NCBI GenBank assembly: GCA_958295665.1
Contig: OY282559.1
Location: 258,546,245-258,610,244 of the forward strand
Length of the DNA: 64,000 bases
From: Tipula vernalis
Lineage: Eukaryota; Arthropoda; Insecta; Diptera; Tipulidae
Direction of reading: 5' to 3'
The notes under the pieces were generated by a model, which searched no databases, had not been told where the DNA came from, and was given only the letters and a program-made list of their open reading frames with translations. Below, piece by piece: positions 11,891 to 24,207 of the stretch; the first letter of the stretch is position 1, and each line of letters starts with the position of its first letter. A program made the position numbers and the translations under genes.

Positions 11891-13192
11891 ATAGCGTTGG
11901 TTCTCTCTGAGAGATGAACGCTCGATGGTCGTGTTTTAGTGTTAATATGAAAGTATGTTTCGGAAAGGGGTTTGGGGATCAATTGGGAATTGAAGGTGAA
12001 ATTCAAAATGATGTTGGAATATACAATAAGGACCTCGATTTCAATTTTCGGTTGCAACTACAATCGCTTCCATAGTCTTCATTAGTGTTCTAAAATTTTT
12101 GTTTTAGTATAGTGAAAAAAGTTAAATTGGGAAACGTAAGGAAAACGTGGTCGTAAATAATTAACGGTACCGATCAGGATCGTTATAAAGGTATATTCAT
12201 GTGTAAACATTTTTTTGCGTACGAAAATTAATCTCTTGTAGTGTTTCGCTCCCTTAAAGGGAAACAGTGTACAGTAGTATGCTAATAAGAATATGGTATC
12301 ACCATTTGTGTTTTGACGGAATAAGCCTGCATAAGCCGCATTGTACTATTATACGACGGAAATTATAAAATAGACGTGCATTCGCTTATGCAGGAACAAG
12401 TATGTATTAGGTACTTAAAGAGGGTATTCGTTTATATTTCGAAATCAGGTTTTAATTTTTGAACACTGGTGTTGGATATTTATTGATTGATTAAGTATGA
12501 CCTAAAATAAATGAACAGAAATGCCGTGGCTCTTCATTCCGTTTGGATTGGTTCCAAGCCAGGTCTTGTTGGTACGGAAATATTCTAGCAGTAAACTTGG
12601 AAATTTTATTGGTGTATTTATTTTTGATGTCAACTGATAAAAGGAAATTACTTTCGATTTTATTTTGAGCATAAGTTGAATTTTATTTTATAGCAATTAC
12701 TATTTTAGTTGCCAAAGTGAAACGGCATGTACTCGTTTGTATATTGGTTTTGGTTTTACAATTTCACAGTTTAAAATTGTGATGAACATAGATATACTGT
12801 AGTCAAATCATGAAATGACTTATGTAGTCTTAGTGGCAAGTTGACGACTGTATTTTTGAGTGACGAAGGTGACTTGGAGGCTAATGATGATTAATAACTG
12901 AATAGCTGATTAATTGATTTAAATTATTTGTACCTTACTCGCTTGATTAACATGATCTTTAACCAAATCCAAATATTTAAATGGTGCTTACCTGAAATTA
13001 AAAAAAAAAAATCAATTAGTAATTGATGCTTTTGAATGATTTAATTTAAATAGCCTTATTTTAATATTATACCTTGCATAAATTAGACTAAAATATCAAA
13101 TGTTAAATATTTCTTTCTTTATTTAGAGTTTAAACAGAATATTAACCTTAACCATGAAAGAGAAACAAAACCATTCATATCATATTTTTACT
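11891..13192. other. No gene recognised
   Basis: AT-rich sequence without a long ORF, known motif or repeat shared with the rest of the window that I could find. It could be host intergenic or intronic DNA. Confidence 0.5.
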
Positions 13193-13375
13193 TTTGTTTA
13201 CGTAAGTAAAATAAAGTATAGTCATCATGAAAATTTTGGACCTTGAGATTTTTGGAAATTTATCTGTTTTGAGGTGCCCTGAGTCCGAAAAATTGAGTTT
13301 CGAAGTGGTGTCTATCTGTCTGTCAGTCTGTCTGTCTGTGTCCTTTCTACAGCCTAGATAGTTTATCCAATTGCA
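13193..13375 (-). repeat. Dispersed GACA-rich repeat, decayed inverted copy
   Basis: Read on the minus strand this matches the 3' third of the 2841-3355 repeat: the block around AAAATTTTCATGATGACTAT, the GGACTCAGGG block and the (GACA)n run are all recognisable (seen here as TGTCTGTCAGTCTGTCTG). It is 5'-truncated and more diverged than the other two copies. Confidence 0.85.
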
Positions 13376-14990
13376 CTGAAACTACATAATTTATTCTATG
13401 AGCGCATAAGTTTGTGTAATAGACCTGTGAATTGGCCTCTAAGATAGTGTTAAATAACACCTCTGGATTATTTTCTGTGAGGATACGTGAAGTTGCTAGT
13501 ATACGCTGATAAACCAGAGATGACGAACGGCTTGAAATTATTGCCGATATAAGGCCCAGCTGCTCCAACGTTGTCGCAAATTTCCTCATTACAGATTACG
13601 TTTTATTCGAGCCTGCCGCTGCGCCTGTATGCCCGAAATCATATTTAAACACTAACAGCATCAAATTATCTTTCCAATAAAGCCAATATCAAGGCGAATA
13701 CCGAATTGTTAAGGAAGGCATCCTTCAGAAAATTGAAATTTTTTTTCACGATGACATTAATCGTGTCTAACACCTAAAGGAGTCCCGTTTCCCCAAGTCC
13801 CCTACTACCATATAAAGAAAATGATCTATTTTGGAAACTCTAATGAAAATGAAGTAGTTTTATCATAATATAGTAATACTGCCACCAATTTTATTGCATT
13901 TTGTAAAAACGCCGGAAGATGCAAAACATAGGTTGGCATTCGAATTCAGCAGTAATTCTTCGAAGGACTTTTAACAACGTAACAACTGAGCGTTATCAAT
14001 AATATTGATTTGTGTACACATTCAGAAAACGTTTTTGCTGTCTTCGCTTTGTTGTTCTATGACACAAGTCAATTTTATCATTTCTTGTAGTAGTTTGACC
14101 TAAATCTAATACTTAAAATTGAAACAGAAAATTTGTTGTAAGTTAAGGATTTTTTTCTCAGAGCTGCAAATACTAACTTTTTACTTGTGTGCCAAAACTT
14201 CAACGATGCTCTATTTGGGAAGGATGCTTGTTTTGTTAGCACGCAGATACACATATAAATCCATATTAAAAAAATCATTATGAAGCACTATACTATTTAC
14301 AGTTGGTGTCACGGGCTACTTAATATCGATTGATAACTGAGCATTTGATCGATTGATAATTGAGCAATATATATTTGGTTCAAACAGTTTCGCGCCGATA
14401 AATTTCCAATTTCCGGCCCATGAACTAAAAATTTCATCGGATTGTACTTATTCGTCAGGTTGGCTAGACAAATTTAGAAAAGACATAGAATTCGACACCT
14501 CAATATTGTTGGAGAACAACAGTCTGCGGATGACGTTGTAGCTGCATTATTCGTGGAAATTTTTCAAAATTAATAACCGATGAAAATTTAACAGCTGAAT
14601 AAATATAAAACGGATATTAGGTGATGAATCGGACGATTAGGTGTGAATTATAGGAATAAAGCAGCCAAATGCAAACTGTTGGTCAATTGCAACATTACCA
14701 AACCTCGAGCCTTGAAATTAATTCGTCAGCTTCCAGATCTATACAAAGCAAGTAAAAGATGCTGGGTGGCCATTGTGAAAATGTTGGTCTTTCAAGAAAT
14801 TCTAAAATAATTTTACAGACGTTTTTTTATGGACTTACAAAAAAGGCAATGTACATGTAGTGTATCAACCGCCAAATTGTATATCATTGATACAACAAAT
14901 CAGGATGTGATTCAGAGTTTAAAATATCATTATGTAGAGAAATGATACACAAAATTACGAATATGGATAAGCGAAAAAAACCATAAATAT
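13376..14990. other. No gene recognised
   Basis: Several short ORFs occur but none shows a family signature. Nothing further supported. Confidence 0.45.
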
Positions 14991-14991
14991 T

Positions 14992-15230
14992 TTATTTGGT
15001 GTATTTTTCAGCTTGGAATACAGTGACTCCGACAGTATTACACCGCGAGACTGTTTCAGCGTGGATCCGGTCTCTCCTATCACTACCATGGAGACATATT
15101 TTGTACTCGTCAGTGAATAGAACGAAGAAAAGAATACGAATAGGCTTATAATAAGAATAGGCTTTTTCTGAGGACGTATTATACAGGAGATTGCAGCACG
15201 TCAATTGTTTTCACCGAAACATCCAATTTT
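14992..15230 (-). pseudogene. Tc1/mariner transposase fragment (first catalytic Asp region)
   Basis: On the minus strand the fragment reads FFVLFTDEYKICLHGSDRRD, the usual block around the first catalytic aspartate of Tc1/mariner transposases (typically VLFTDESRFCL...DGR). It is preceded by only a short residue of the N-terminal half and stops before the GSVMVWGGI block. The missing C-terminal half, in the opposite orientation, lies at 16683-17181. The sequence 15318-15416 has the same plus-strand orientation as the repeat that follows that half, as expected if both are outer ends of one element family. Confidence 0.65.
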
Positions 15231-15317
15231 GCTACGATTGCTTTAATTTGAAAAGTACTATATAGATTTTAATGATAAAATTCTAAGCTGTGTAAAGATA
15301 TAATACTAAACTGTCAA

Positions 15318-15416
15318 AAAAAGTGGTTTTACGAAAATCGGTTAAACCATTTTAAAAAATATGCCTGTTTGTACGCGCGGCGATTTGAGTCGATTTAGTT
15401 GCTCGGGAGTGTAGTT
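15318..15416. repeat. Probable transposon terminus, copy 1 (ends CTCGGGAGTGTA)
   Basis: GAAAATCGGTTAAACC followed by GATTTGAGTCGATTTAG and CTCGGGAGTGTA also occurs, in direct orientation, at 17336-17435. Each copy lies on the outer side of a Tc1/mariner transposase fragment, so these are probably terminal regions of one family. Confidence 0.65.
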
Positions 15417-15466
15417 CAGCTGATGGATCTGTAATTGCCAATTAATTTGCTAATAATTTTAAGAGT

Positions 15467-15978
15467 GTGACAATGCGGAAAACTGATCAATTTTCTGACT
15501 TACTTTGTTCTGAGTCGGATGTAATTAGTTTACTTGACGGCTTCAAAACTAATAAACGAGCTGGATCTGACTCAATCCCTAATTTGTTTGTGAAAAGATT
15601 AATGCAAACGAAACATGTCTTTTTCAAAACTCTAACCAAAATCTTCAATTATTCAATCACAACCAACATCTTGTTTTCCTTACAAATGGATCAGTCCCAT
15701 ATAATTCCAACATAGAAGAAGTTTCCAATTTAGAAATTTAATTTCTCTTAAACAGCATGGATTTTATACTCTTATACTACTCATACGAATTTGTTAAATT
15801 TAATGATTATGTCGTTAGTTCCGCTGATAATAACAGGCAAGTGGATTGTATCTCTACAGATTTTAGTAAAGCTTTTAATAAAGTAAATCATTTCAAGGTA
15901 CGAGTATGCTCAAAACTAGTGACCTTTGGATTATCACAATCAGACGTAGTATTTTTTCATTCCTATTTGTTAGGTTAA
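15467..15978 (+). pseudogene. Non-LTR retrotransposon reverse transcriptase fragment
   Basis: The first piece reads LLDGFKTNKRAGSDSIPNLF followed by a block ending HIIPT. This is the N-terminal reverse transcriptase motif of Jockey/CR1-like elements (K..G.D.IP..., then the WK.S.I.PI block). After a TAG at 15713-15715 a second piece gives QVDCISTDFSKAFNKVNHFK, the DFSKAFD.V.H motif carrying the first catalytic aspartate. The stretch between the two motifs is largely deleted and at least one frameshift separates them. Catalytic YADD and all downstream parts are absent. This is an old, 5'- and 3'-truncated copy. Confidence 0.85.
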
Positions 15979-16682
15979 TTAGCTCAATTTCAATGATCGA
16001 TAACTCGATAATTTTTTTTAAATTTATCGATTTATCGGTAATTTATCGATAAAATTTTATTTATTCGCTTTATATCTAAATTGAGTTGGTAATTGCACTC
16101 TTCTACCGTTTTCCTTAATATACATACAGGCATCCGAGCAAGTTTACAATTTATTTTAATATAATTGCCCGGCTCAATAAACCAAGTATTTTGTAACTGT
16201 TTAAAAAAAATGAAATACACAATACAAAATTACTCTTGCACATAAGCTGTTCCTTGGCAGTTGAGGTTTTTTGCTGACACTTTTAATTGTTTCGTATCCC
16301 AATTTGATAGTTGATTTCATACTTTGTGAAATTTGAAAATTTTTAACCTTATATATTGGACGAATTGTTCCATTTTGTTTTGGAGTACCAATTTCAATTC
16401 GGTTTTTCGACCAAATAGGTCTAAATCATTATTTGTGTTGCCGATACCTATCCTTTTTGGTAACAGTTTCTAAGCCGCCATAATCAGTAAGTAGATCCTC
16501 TTCCGATACTAAAACTTTAACCGACAATACTTTGATCATGGCAAGTTGTCGTATATCTCTAGACCGCAGATTCCTTAACATGGGGTCGTGAATATATTTT
16601 GCGGGGTTGCGTAAATATTTAGATAGGAAGAACTTGCCGACAACTTAGAAAATTAAGTTTTTGAGATAATTTGTCAAAAAGA

Positions 16683-17181
16683 TGCGCAATGATCGCGGCA
16701 GTTCGTGCATGGTGTGGGCAGGCATACCGCTTGAGGAAAAACACATCTGGTTTGCATACCTAGTGGAGGCCGCAGAGGAGGTCTGACCACTGAACGATAT
16801 ATCGAGGACGTTCTTTTGGATCATGTAGTGCCCTACGCAGGATGTATAGGGGAAGATTTCATATTAATGCATGACAATGCTCGGTGTCACACAGGTCCGC
16901 CAACCACTCGGCAGTTCATCGATGAGGTTGAACTCGAGACGATGAGGTGGTCAGCCCTCAATCCAGACAAGAATCCAATTGAGCATTTATGGAAGGAACT
17001 AAAACGGAGAGTCCGAGCCAGAAAGCTGGTACCATCTAACATCAGTTACCTCAACATTACGTTGGATGAGGAGCTGGGTGCGATCCCCCAAGTCTTTGTC
17101 AAAACCTTAATAAGGGTAATGGGGAACCGCATGCGAACCATTGTAGGTGCAAGGGCGGCAATACTAAGTGTTAACGAATAA
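16683..17181 (+). pseudogene. Tc1/mariner transposase, C-terminal half
   Basis: The fragment starts RNDRGSSCMVWAGIPLEEKH (the GSVMVWGGI block) and breaks by a frameshift near 16770. It then continues in another frame through TERYIEDVLLDHVVPYAG and FILMHDNARCHTGPP to NPDKNPIEHLWKELKRRVR. The second catalytic Asp (MHDNARCH) and the final Glu (NPIEHLW) are both kept and are 35 residues apart by my count, one more than the usual DD34E. The N-terminal helix-turn-helix half is missing on this strand. A terminus-like repeat follows at 17336. Inactive because of truncation and frameshift. Confidence 0.88.
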
Positions 17182-17335
17182 AATTGTTTTGGTTTTGCTT
17201 AAATTTGGTTTTTGTTTTTATAATTTAAATTTAAATATCCTCAATATTTGTTTTCATAATCTCAATATTAAAAACAGTACTGAACCAATTTTTATGAAAA
17301 TAGTGTCATTTTAAAGTAATAATATCAGGCTTTCA

Positions 17336-17440
17336 AAGAAATAATGTCTTGTGAAAATCGGTTAAACCGTTTTAAAAAATTCGCCTTTCTGTTAACGCTG
17401 AAGGTTTGAGTCGATTTAGCTACTCGGGAGTGTACATTAT
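17336..17440. repeat. Probable transposon terminus, copy 2 (ends CTCGGGAGTGTA)
   Basis: Direct repeat of 15318-15416. It lies about 155 bp after the transposase stop, where the 3' terminal inverted repeat would be. ACATTATA follows GGGAGTGT, so a TA target site is possible but not shown. Confidence 0.65.
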
Positions 17441-17669
17441 AGTCAAGAAAGATAGAAGATGGAAAATTTGTTTGCATTTAATCTCCTCTTCAAGAGAAAT
17501 TAAATGATTCCTGAAGCAGACTTTTAATTCAAATTAAATCATCTACTTGTTTCTAAGTTGTGCAAAAAGTAGTTTTATTCTTTAAATTATAAGTGCTAGA
17601 AGGCAGTACCAGGAAACTGTCTTCCATTAAGTTTAGTTTTAGTTTTTCTGTATTTATTGTATTTATTCA

Positions 17670-18503
17670 CTACCGATGTGTAGAATAAGAATAGAAGGCT
17701 TCAACCATTTCATTTACAATCTTACCATTAAATAACTCATTTTCAATCAAATTATATCTTAGATTACGAAAATTAATCGAAAGAAGGAAATTAACAGATT
17801 GAAACTTTAATTTATTTAAACCAATAATAATTTGAAGTGTAGGATGGAAATGATCGATTTTAGAAACAACATACGAGCTCGAGGTGATTTCAACATGCTT
17901 GCATTCAATATTACTCAAAACTAAGTCCAATAATTTATTTCAATGGTTCACCGAGACTAGATTATGTTGAGACAAACCAGTAATTTCTAAAGTATTAATT
18001 AGAGATTCAGCCGCTCTACCTTCGTAACTAGTTGCGACAACGTTAGCAGCATATATGTAGATACCACTCAATATATATTATAAATTAAAGCCACCCAATA
18101 TTAAAAATTTAAAATTGGGAGGAGCTGAAACAACTAAAATCATTTATATTCATCAAATTTAACGCGAATATTAAAATAAACAACATCGAACATTAAATAT
18201 TCACTCTTGTTACGACAAATCTTAACAAAGACATTATCAATAATATGGGACTCGTTAAAAAAATCAGTTTTTGTAGTAGATAACCCCTTCCTTAATGACA
18301 ACAAGACCACCATCCTTTTCTCGTGTACGCTACAAATTACCTAATTTTTATATCATAAATTCATTAGAGTAGATAGAGGAGTTAGGCCATGTCTCGGTTA
18401 AACATAATATATCAAAGTTGGTTGACAACATTTGCAATCTAATATCATTCAGTTTCGTCTTCATACCTTTAATGTTCTGATAATAAATCTCAAGAGTACT
18501 CAT
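17670..18503 (-). pseudogene. Jockey-like ORF2, AP-endonuclease domain remnant
   Basis: Read on the minus strand from an ATG at 18503, the frame gives MSTLEIYYQNIKGMKTKLND and then FDILCLTETWPNSSIYSNEF. This is the start of an APE-type endonuclease (QN.RGL.TK..., LTETW). After several stops and frame changes, a KDGGLVV block appears. The last piece gives MDLVLSNIECKHV and KIDHFHPTL, matching the conserved LDLVLSN and S.DH.P motifs with the catalytic D and H. The reverse transcriptase that should follow (toward lower coordinates) is not recognisable. Orientation is opposite to the RT fragment at 15467, so this is a separate copy. Confidence 0.8.
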
Positions 18504-18786
18504 ATTAAACCATAAACAACAATTACTAAAAAGAAAGAATATAAATGATATAATTAAGAATAGAGTAAGTAGTAACTATTTAGTGTTATTTACTAGCTTA
18601 TCCAAATCTAGTCAGTAATACTCGACGATATTTTGACTAATACATCATCATCAGTTTAACGGCAATAAATGTTTCCATGACTCGCCCAAACATACTTATA
18701 CTGCTTATTATTTCCTTCAGCTCGGACAAGCGGTATTAGGAAGTAAATTTTTTTTCTATCCTGATAGATAATTTTAAAAAAAAACG

Positions 18787-18990
18787 TTTTTTTTCGGCTT
18801 TTTATAGACACAAATATATTAGTGAAAACAAAATCAAGAGCCCAATTATTCATAATATATCTACCCCAAAAAAGTAGAAATATTAATTCCCCCGTACTTT
18901 ACCCCAAGAGTTATACAAAGTGTCTAACCCTGAACAAAAAATGAGAACTTTCCTTAAGCTCATTGTGTTGGTAGTTTGGTTTCGTACTGA
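18787..18990 (+). repeat. Extra copy of the foldback arm found at 19160-19627
   Basis: It shares CGGCTTTTTATAGACACAAA, CAAAATCAAGAG, CCCAAGAGTTATACAAAG and CCCTGAACAAAAAATGA with both arms of the following foldback repeat, in the same orientation as the left arm. It lacks the GGCATTCACAAG segment. Confidence 0.85.
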
Positions 18991-19159
18991 AAAAGTTGGT
19001 CTACTCATCAGGTAGCTATGACCAAACCACAAAAATATAACTCCTACTTAACACAGATAGTGGCAAGTACGAACGTACTGATTTAGCGAATTATATTCAC
19101 TAAATCAAAAAAACTCAAGTGAAACCGTTATTTGTGTGTGTTTAATGTCCACACATTAT

Positions 19160-19627
19160 TAGGAAGTTTAAGAGAAGTATGTCTGTTTATCAAATGATTT
19201 TTTTCGGCTTTTTATAGACACAAATATATTAGTGAAAATGGCATTCACAAGATTTTCGATTGGTTAATCAGAAACAAAATCAAGAGGACAATTATTTATA
19301 ATATATCACCCTCCATAGGTTACCCCAAGAGCTATACAAAGTATAATAACCCTGAACAAAAAATGACAACTTTCCCTGAGTTCATTGAGTTTGGTTTCGT
19401 ACTGAGCTCAAGGAAAGCTGTCATTTTTTGTTCAGGGTACTTTGTATAACTCTTGGGATAAAGTACGGGGGGAATTGACATTTCTACTTTTTTGTCCTCT
19501 TGATTTTGTTTCTGATTAATCAATCGAAAATCTTGTGAATGCCATTTTCAATAAATAATATATTTGTGACTATAAAAAGCCGAAAAAAATCATTTGATAA
19601 ACAGACATACTTCTCTTAAACTTCCTT
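19160..19627. repeat. Foldback (hairpin) repeat, arms about 216 bp
   Basis: The left arm (19160-19375) runs from AGGAAGTTTAAGAGAAGTAT to the CCCTGAACAAAAAATGACAA block. The right arm (19412-19627) is its reverse complement, separated by about 36 bp. Arms differ by a few substitutions and small indels. No coding sequence lies inside. This is probably a MITE-like or foldback element; no clear target duplication was found. The minus-strand ORF 19570-19833 begins outside the arm and reads through it; I do not recognise its protein. Confidence 0.85.
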
Positions 19628-19833
19628 ATATTAAAATTCACATCTTGCGCTGAAACTTTGTTTTTGGTTTTTAAAAGCTGCAGAATAGAGTACTTAATAT
19701 ATTTGTTAACCAATCCCACAGTGATAGGCTTCAGAAATGTTTTGAGATAAGTCCTGTGAATATGTTTAATGTAAGTTTTATCAGTTACGTTAAATCCGAC
19801 ATTCTTAAAAATTTCATCAACAACGACCAGCAA

Positions 19834-21744
19834 GTTTTCACTTTTATCAATAGTGAGAAAAGTGATTTGTTGTTATTATTTCAATTTGATGGCTTCTGTT
19901 CAATTCTAATAAATTAAGTTTTATAGCTTAAAGCTGTAAATTTCAGCACTTCACAATACATTTTAAGAAATGAGTACATTCCAATTATGACTTGGTTCAC
20001 ATTTTGAAGGAATTTGTTAAAATTTCCTTCAAATTCTATTAAAAATTGTCTACAGCCTTAATTTCAGTTTTTATGCAAACACCCAAAAATGTACCAACAT
20101 TAACCTACTACAACAATAACATTTTAGCCGCAAAAGCTACAACAAAATGTAATAATAAAAACGAAATAAATTTTATAGAAGAAAAAATCTATAAAAATTG
20201 AGATGAAAACAAAACAAATACATTGAAAGATCGTAATACTATATGTATACGTATGTTAAACATAGGAAAATTGGAATTTTCCAACCAGGTTTCCCTCGTC
20301 TTTCAACGAGGGAGTACTACAGTAGCAAGTATTCGTAGTTAAATGTATACACAACCTAAATTGGAAATTTATTTGATTATTATGCGAAATTATGAATAAT
20401 ATATTTTTTTGGCGAGGAAAGGGCGGGATGGGGTCTAAAACAAAAAAATTTAAACATTTAATTGAAAAGTTTTTTTTTTTTAACTAATTTTTTTCTAAAT
20501 TGTTACTGTTGAATTAGGTTAATCAAAGTATGATTTAAATACCAAATTAGCTACTCTGTGTTGTAAATTTACTGTACGTCTGTACTCTTAATTTGCGTTT
20601 GGTTTTTTTTTTGCTAAATTTAGTCACGTAAAATGTACATAAAGTTAAATTAAGCGCGTTAATAAAAACTGTTGTAATATAAAAGAAACAAACCGTTGTG
20701 CGTTGTGTTATAATGTTGTAAGAACGGAGATCAATAATTAAATTATCACGTTCCAATTTAATCGGGGTTTAAAAATAGGCGCTCGAATTTGTTGTGATTT
20801 ATTTATAAATGTGTAAATTATTAAGATTAGTGATCGATAAAATAAAATGGTTAGTGTATTGCACCCGAAAAAAAAATGCTTTGTCAATAGCTGTATAGCT
20901 ATTTAGAATATATTTAGATTTGGTACAAAATTCTGATATATTTATAGAGACATATCCGTTTATTGTTGGTGTATTATGTGGAATAAAAGATGAAATTCGA
21001 AAAAAGGGAGGTACAAGTTACATTTTTCGGAATATTATAATACACCCCAGAATCATCCAATATTTATAAGAAAAGAAAAAAGTCCAAATAAATTTTGTTG
21101 GCCTTTTTTTTTGGGATGCCTGCCACGTTTTAATGGAAAGGATTTATTTTTCAATATTATTGGAAAACTATCGTGATAACTAACTTGGAAAATTGATTAA
21201 TCAATTTAAAATTTCGGTTCGAATTTTGATGTAGTTTGTATATGTTAACAATAAAATTTAATCAATTTAATCGCTTGTGATACCAAAGTCAATTAACGAA
21301 GCAGAATGATCGACTAAGCGGGGACCAAAATGTTAAAATATTTGGTGTGGTGTCCTAAATACAAATCATAAACTTTGGCAATCAGTGTGCCAAAACTGAT
21401 CACCTCGAACCTGCTACGTCTTGCACGGAGCTAATTAAAGCGTCGGTATATTTTCCTTATGGTTCTATGCATCCTCCTCTTTTTGAACTAAACTCTTAAA
21501 GTGGAGTAAGGATAAAATCACTCCATTTTTAATTGGTTGTGATTCTCTTACCGCTCAAAAATACTAATCTTAAATGCGATTTAGATGATATGTTTACTTA
21601 AAAGCTCAAAAGCCAGATTCAAGAAACTTAAAATCCGTTCATAGAACATATGTTGGCTCAAATTTATTTGCTATTTATTACTATTACCACCCCTATTACC
21701 ACAGATACTCACTTGGTTAATATTTTCAGCATTATCCCTCAATC
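19834..21744. other. No gene recognised
   Basis: AT-rich. A small perfect hairpin CCCTCGTCTTTCAACGAGGG is at about 20291-20310. Otherwise nothing supported. Confidence 0.45.
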
Positions 21745-21753
21745 TTGAAGCAG

Positions 21754-22511
21754 GAGCAACGTTGTTTTATACCGAAAACTGGGAAAGCATAGCATACTGA
21801 TCCCAAGGATTTCCGGTATATGTCCCCAACTTTTGTTAAAGGGTAACAAGCCTGTTACCACTGTTACACAAAACTGATTTGGTTGTATATAGGCATAGAC
21901 ACATTGGTGGTCTAACACTGGTCATCCTCTTTGGAAGGGCGATTAACATTGTTATGTTATGTGTTTTGTTGGAGCTACTGCCCAACTCAGCTTCTTACCA
22001 CAGAATACATTTTCCACAGTCGGGTACCTTCATTCTAGGCAAAGCATATTCTGCTACGTTTCACTTCAGGTGAACAAGTTTGTCGAACATTCTCGATTGC
22101 GTTGTGAGTTTTTGGCGTTAATTTCATTACCTTATTTTCGATGGTTCATCCTTCGAGATTACAGTGGGATTACAGGATTTTCTCATCTGTCACGGGATAT
22201 TTTCTTTTCTGATCGCTCGAGATTTTGTTGTGGGTTAGGAAATGTTCTGTTTTTTGTTTGGTCTGAGCTGATCAAGTGACCCGTTAAAGTACTGTAAAGT
22301 TTTTCAAGTGGAAACAATTGATAACAGAAACAAAACGATTATTTTCTGTTCGGACAGCTTATATCCGCTGAATTCATCGGATAATCTTTTGGCTGTGTCC
22401 AAATTAGTTAGTGTTGCTTCCTTACAATTTAACTATGTTAAGAAAGCGATCAAAAACTGCGATCGGATTATTTGCTGCGAAATAAAAGGGCAAAACTTGC
22501 ATTTCGCATAA
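21754..22511 (+). pseudogene. Possible non-LTR retrotransposon remnant (RT to RNase H)
   Basis: The frame starting near 21754 gives EQRCFIPKTGKA, a stop, then HTDPKDFRYMSPTFVK. This resembles the V.FIPK.GK.....PKDFRPISLTSF block of Jockey/R1-like reverse transcriptases. Further on, NKTIIFCSDSLYPLNSSDNL (22327-22386) could be a worn RNase H motif (I...SDS..AL.AL...). The sequence between shows no recognisable RT motif. Evidence is weak beyond the first block. Confidence 0.4.
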
Positions 22512-23400
22512 TAATTACGGTTAAACAATGAGGCTCGTTACCCAGGGATTTTTTGTCTGCTGATTAGAATTTATGGTTCAAATTTTCTAAGTCAAGCTAG
22601 CGAATCCAATATGGCCTCTGTAATCTCCACTTAGGAATCGTTTCATAATTATGGAAAAAAAATCCAAACCATATAGAACAAAATTTTTGGAGATCAAGGA
22701 TAACTGAAGAAAAAAAAAATCAAAATGGCGGATCCAATATGGCCGAAAAAATTGCTGATTTTGAAATTTCGGGGTTATTTGTATTCAAATAAGCATTTGG
22801 TCAAAACGCCATTTGAATAAATTTTAAGGTTATGAAAGATGGCCGCTGTGAAATCCATGAAAGTGGGTATTTCTTGAAGTATTTCAAAATTTTTCACCAA
22901 ACTTTGTAAACAGGAATTTTATGAGACACTAATTATGAATTTATGGTCAAAATTTTTTTAATTCTCAATGGCGGATCTAATATGGCGGCTATAAAATATT
23001 TTTAAAAAAATATTCTTGTAATTTTTTATCTTTTTTGATAAAAATATACCCATAATCGGTTTTTGGAGTAGCGAATTTTTGATCAAAATGCTTATTTGAA
23101 TAAAATTAACCTCAAAAATCTTTCACTTTAAAGAACTAATATTGGATCCGCTTTAAGTTTAAATCTTTTGACCTCAGATTCGTAATCAGGGACCTCAAAA
23201 ATTTCTATGTGGTTTTGTAGATTTTTGGAATAATTATGAAACAGTTCTTAAGTAATGGTTACAAAGGGCGTATTGGGTCCGCCATGTTGAATTATAAATT
23301 TTGGATCATAAATTCGTAGCCAGCGGTGAAAAACCCATGGATACCGAGTTTCATTGGTTAATATTAATTATTGAACACGAAAGGTTTCATCAAAATTCAT
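22485..23400. repeat. Large imperfect foldback repeat with AATATGGCGGATCC motifs
   Basis: The left arm (about 22485-22810) contains CGAATCCAATATGGCCTC and CGTTTCATAATTATGGA. The right arm (about 23055-23400) contains their reverse complements, for example TAATTATGAAACAG and GTCCGCCATGTTG. Similarity continues outward to TTCGCATAATAATT on the left versus AATTATTGAACACGAA on the right. Arms are perhaps 75 percent alike. The repeated phrase GGCGGATCCAATATGGC inside is typical of dispersed insect foldback/MITE families. No TSD seen. Confidence 0.8.
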
Positions 23401-24207
23401 TTAGATGCTGAGGTAAAACGTTATAGGAATTCGACTAATATTAAATTGAAAATTTTAAAGAAATTCATCGACTGCTCAATTGAATCAAATTCTGTTGTAC
23501 ACCTTAATCGTTTTACTTTATAAGACAATAAAGAACAATTTTACGAAAATACTCTTTTTGTTAAATTTATTAAGTAGCTATAGGAAAACTAACGTGTGTA
23601 ACATGACCGCAAAGTAATTTGTCGCGCTTGAACGGTTGCACAAAATGGCACATCGCATTCTTGACGCAAAATTACAATTTATTGACACAACAACTAAATT
23701 TAAACAAAAAAATGTCATAAAACATTCGAAACTATTGCTTTTCTTGTACGAGTTGGCCACCAAATAAGAAACAACGATAAACTAGAATACTAGATAGTTT
23801 TCAACAGTAACTGAAATCGCAATAGGCGATAATTTAATACTACCGTATTTTGTTTTGTTAGCTCGGGCAATTATTTTACATTTCAGTACAATATGTTGAA
23901 CGAGAATTATTACATGTTGATTGATTGCATTCGCAATAAATCTAAAAAAAAATTTAATTAATTTTTTTTAAATTTAACAGTAAGACATTTTGTTAAACTT
24001 AATTGTCGAATTTAATAGTTCAGTGGTATATTATTTAGTTGAAAAATGAGCAAAAATAATAGTTGATCACCATAAATGGAAGAGGAAGCGAAGTGTGAAA
24101 ATAGTGCAAACTTAACGCAGCTTTGAGGTGCTCAAAGAAGGTGGTTTATGGTGTCATTAAACTTACAATGATACTGGGGATTTTAAAAAGAGAAACCGTG
24201 TGCAGAG
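23401..24207. other. No gene recognised
   Basis: AT-rich, no motif or shared repeat found. Confidence 0.4.

Noticed and set aside
19570..19833. Minus-strand 87-residue ORF as a gene
   Set aside because: It reads through a foldback repeat arm at its end and shows no family signature.
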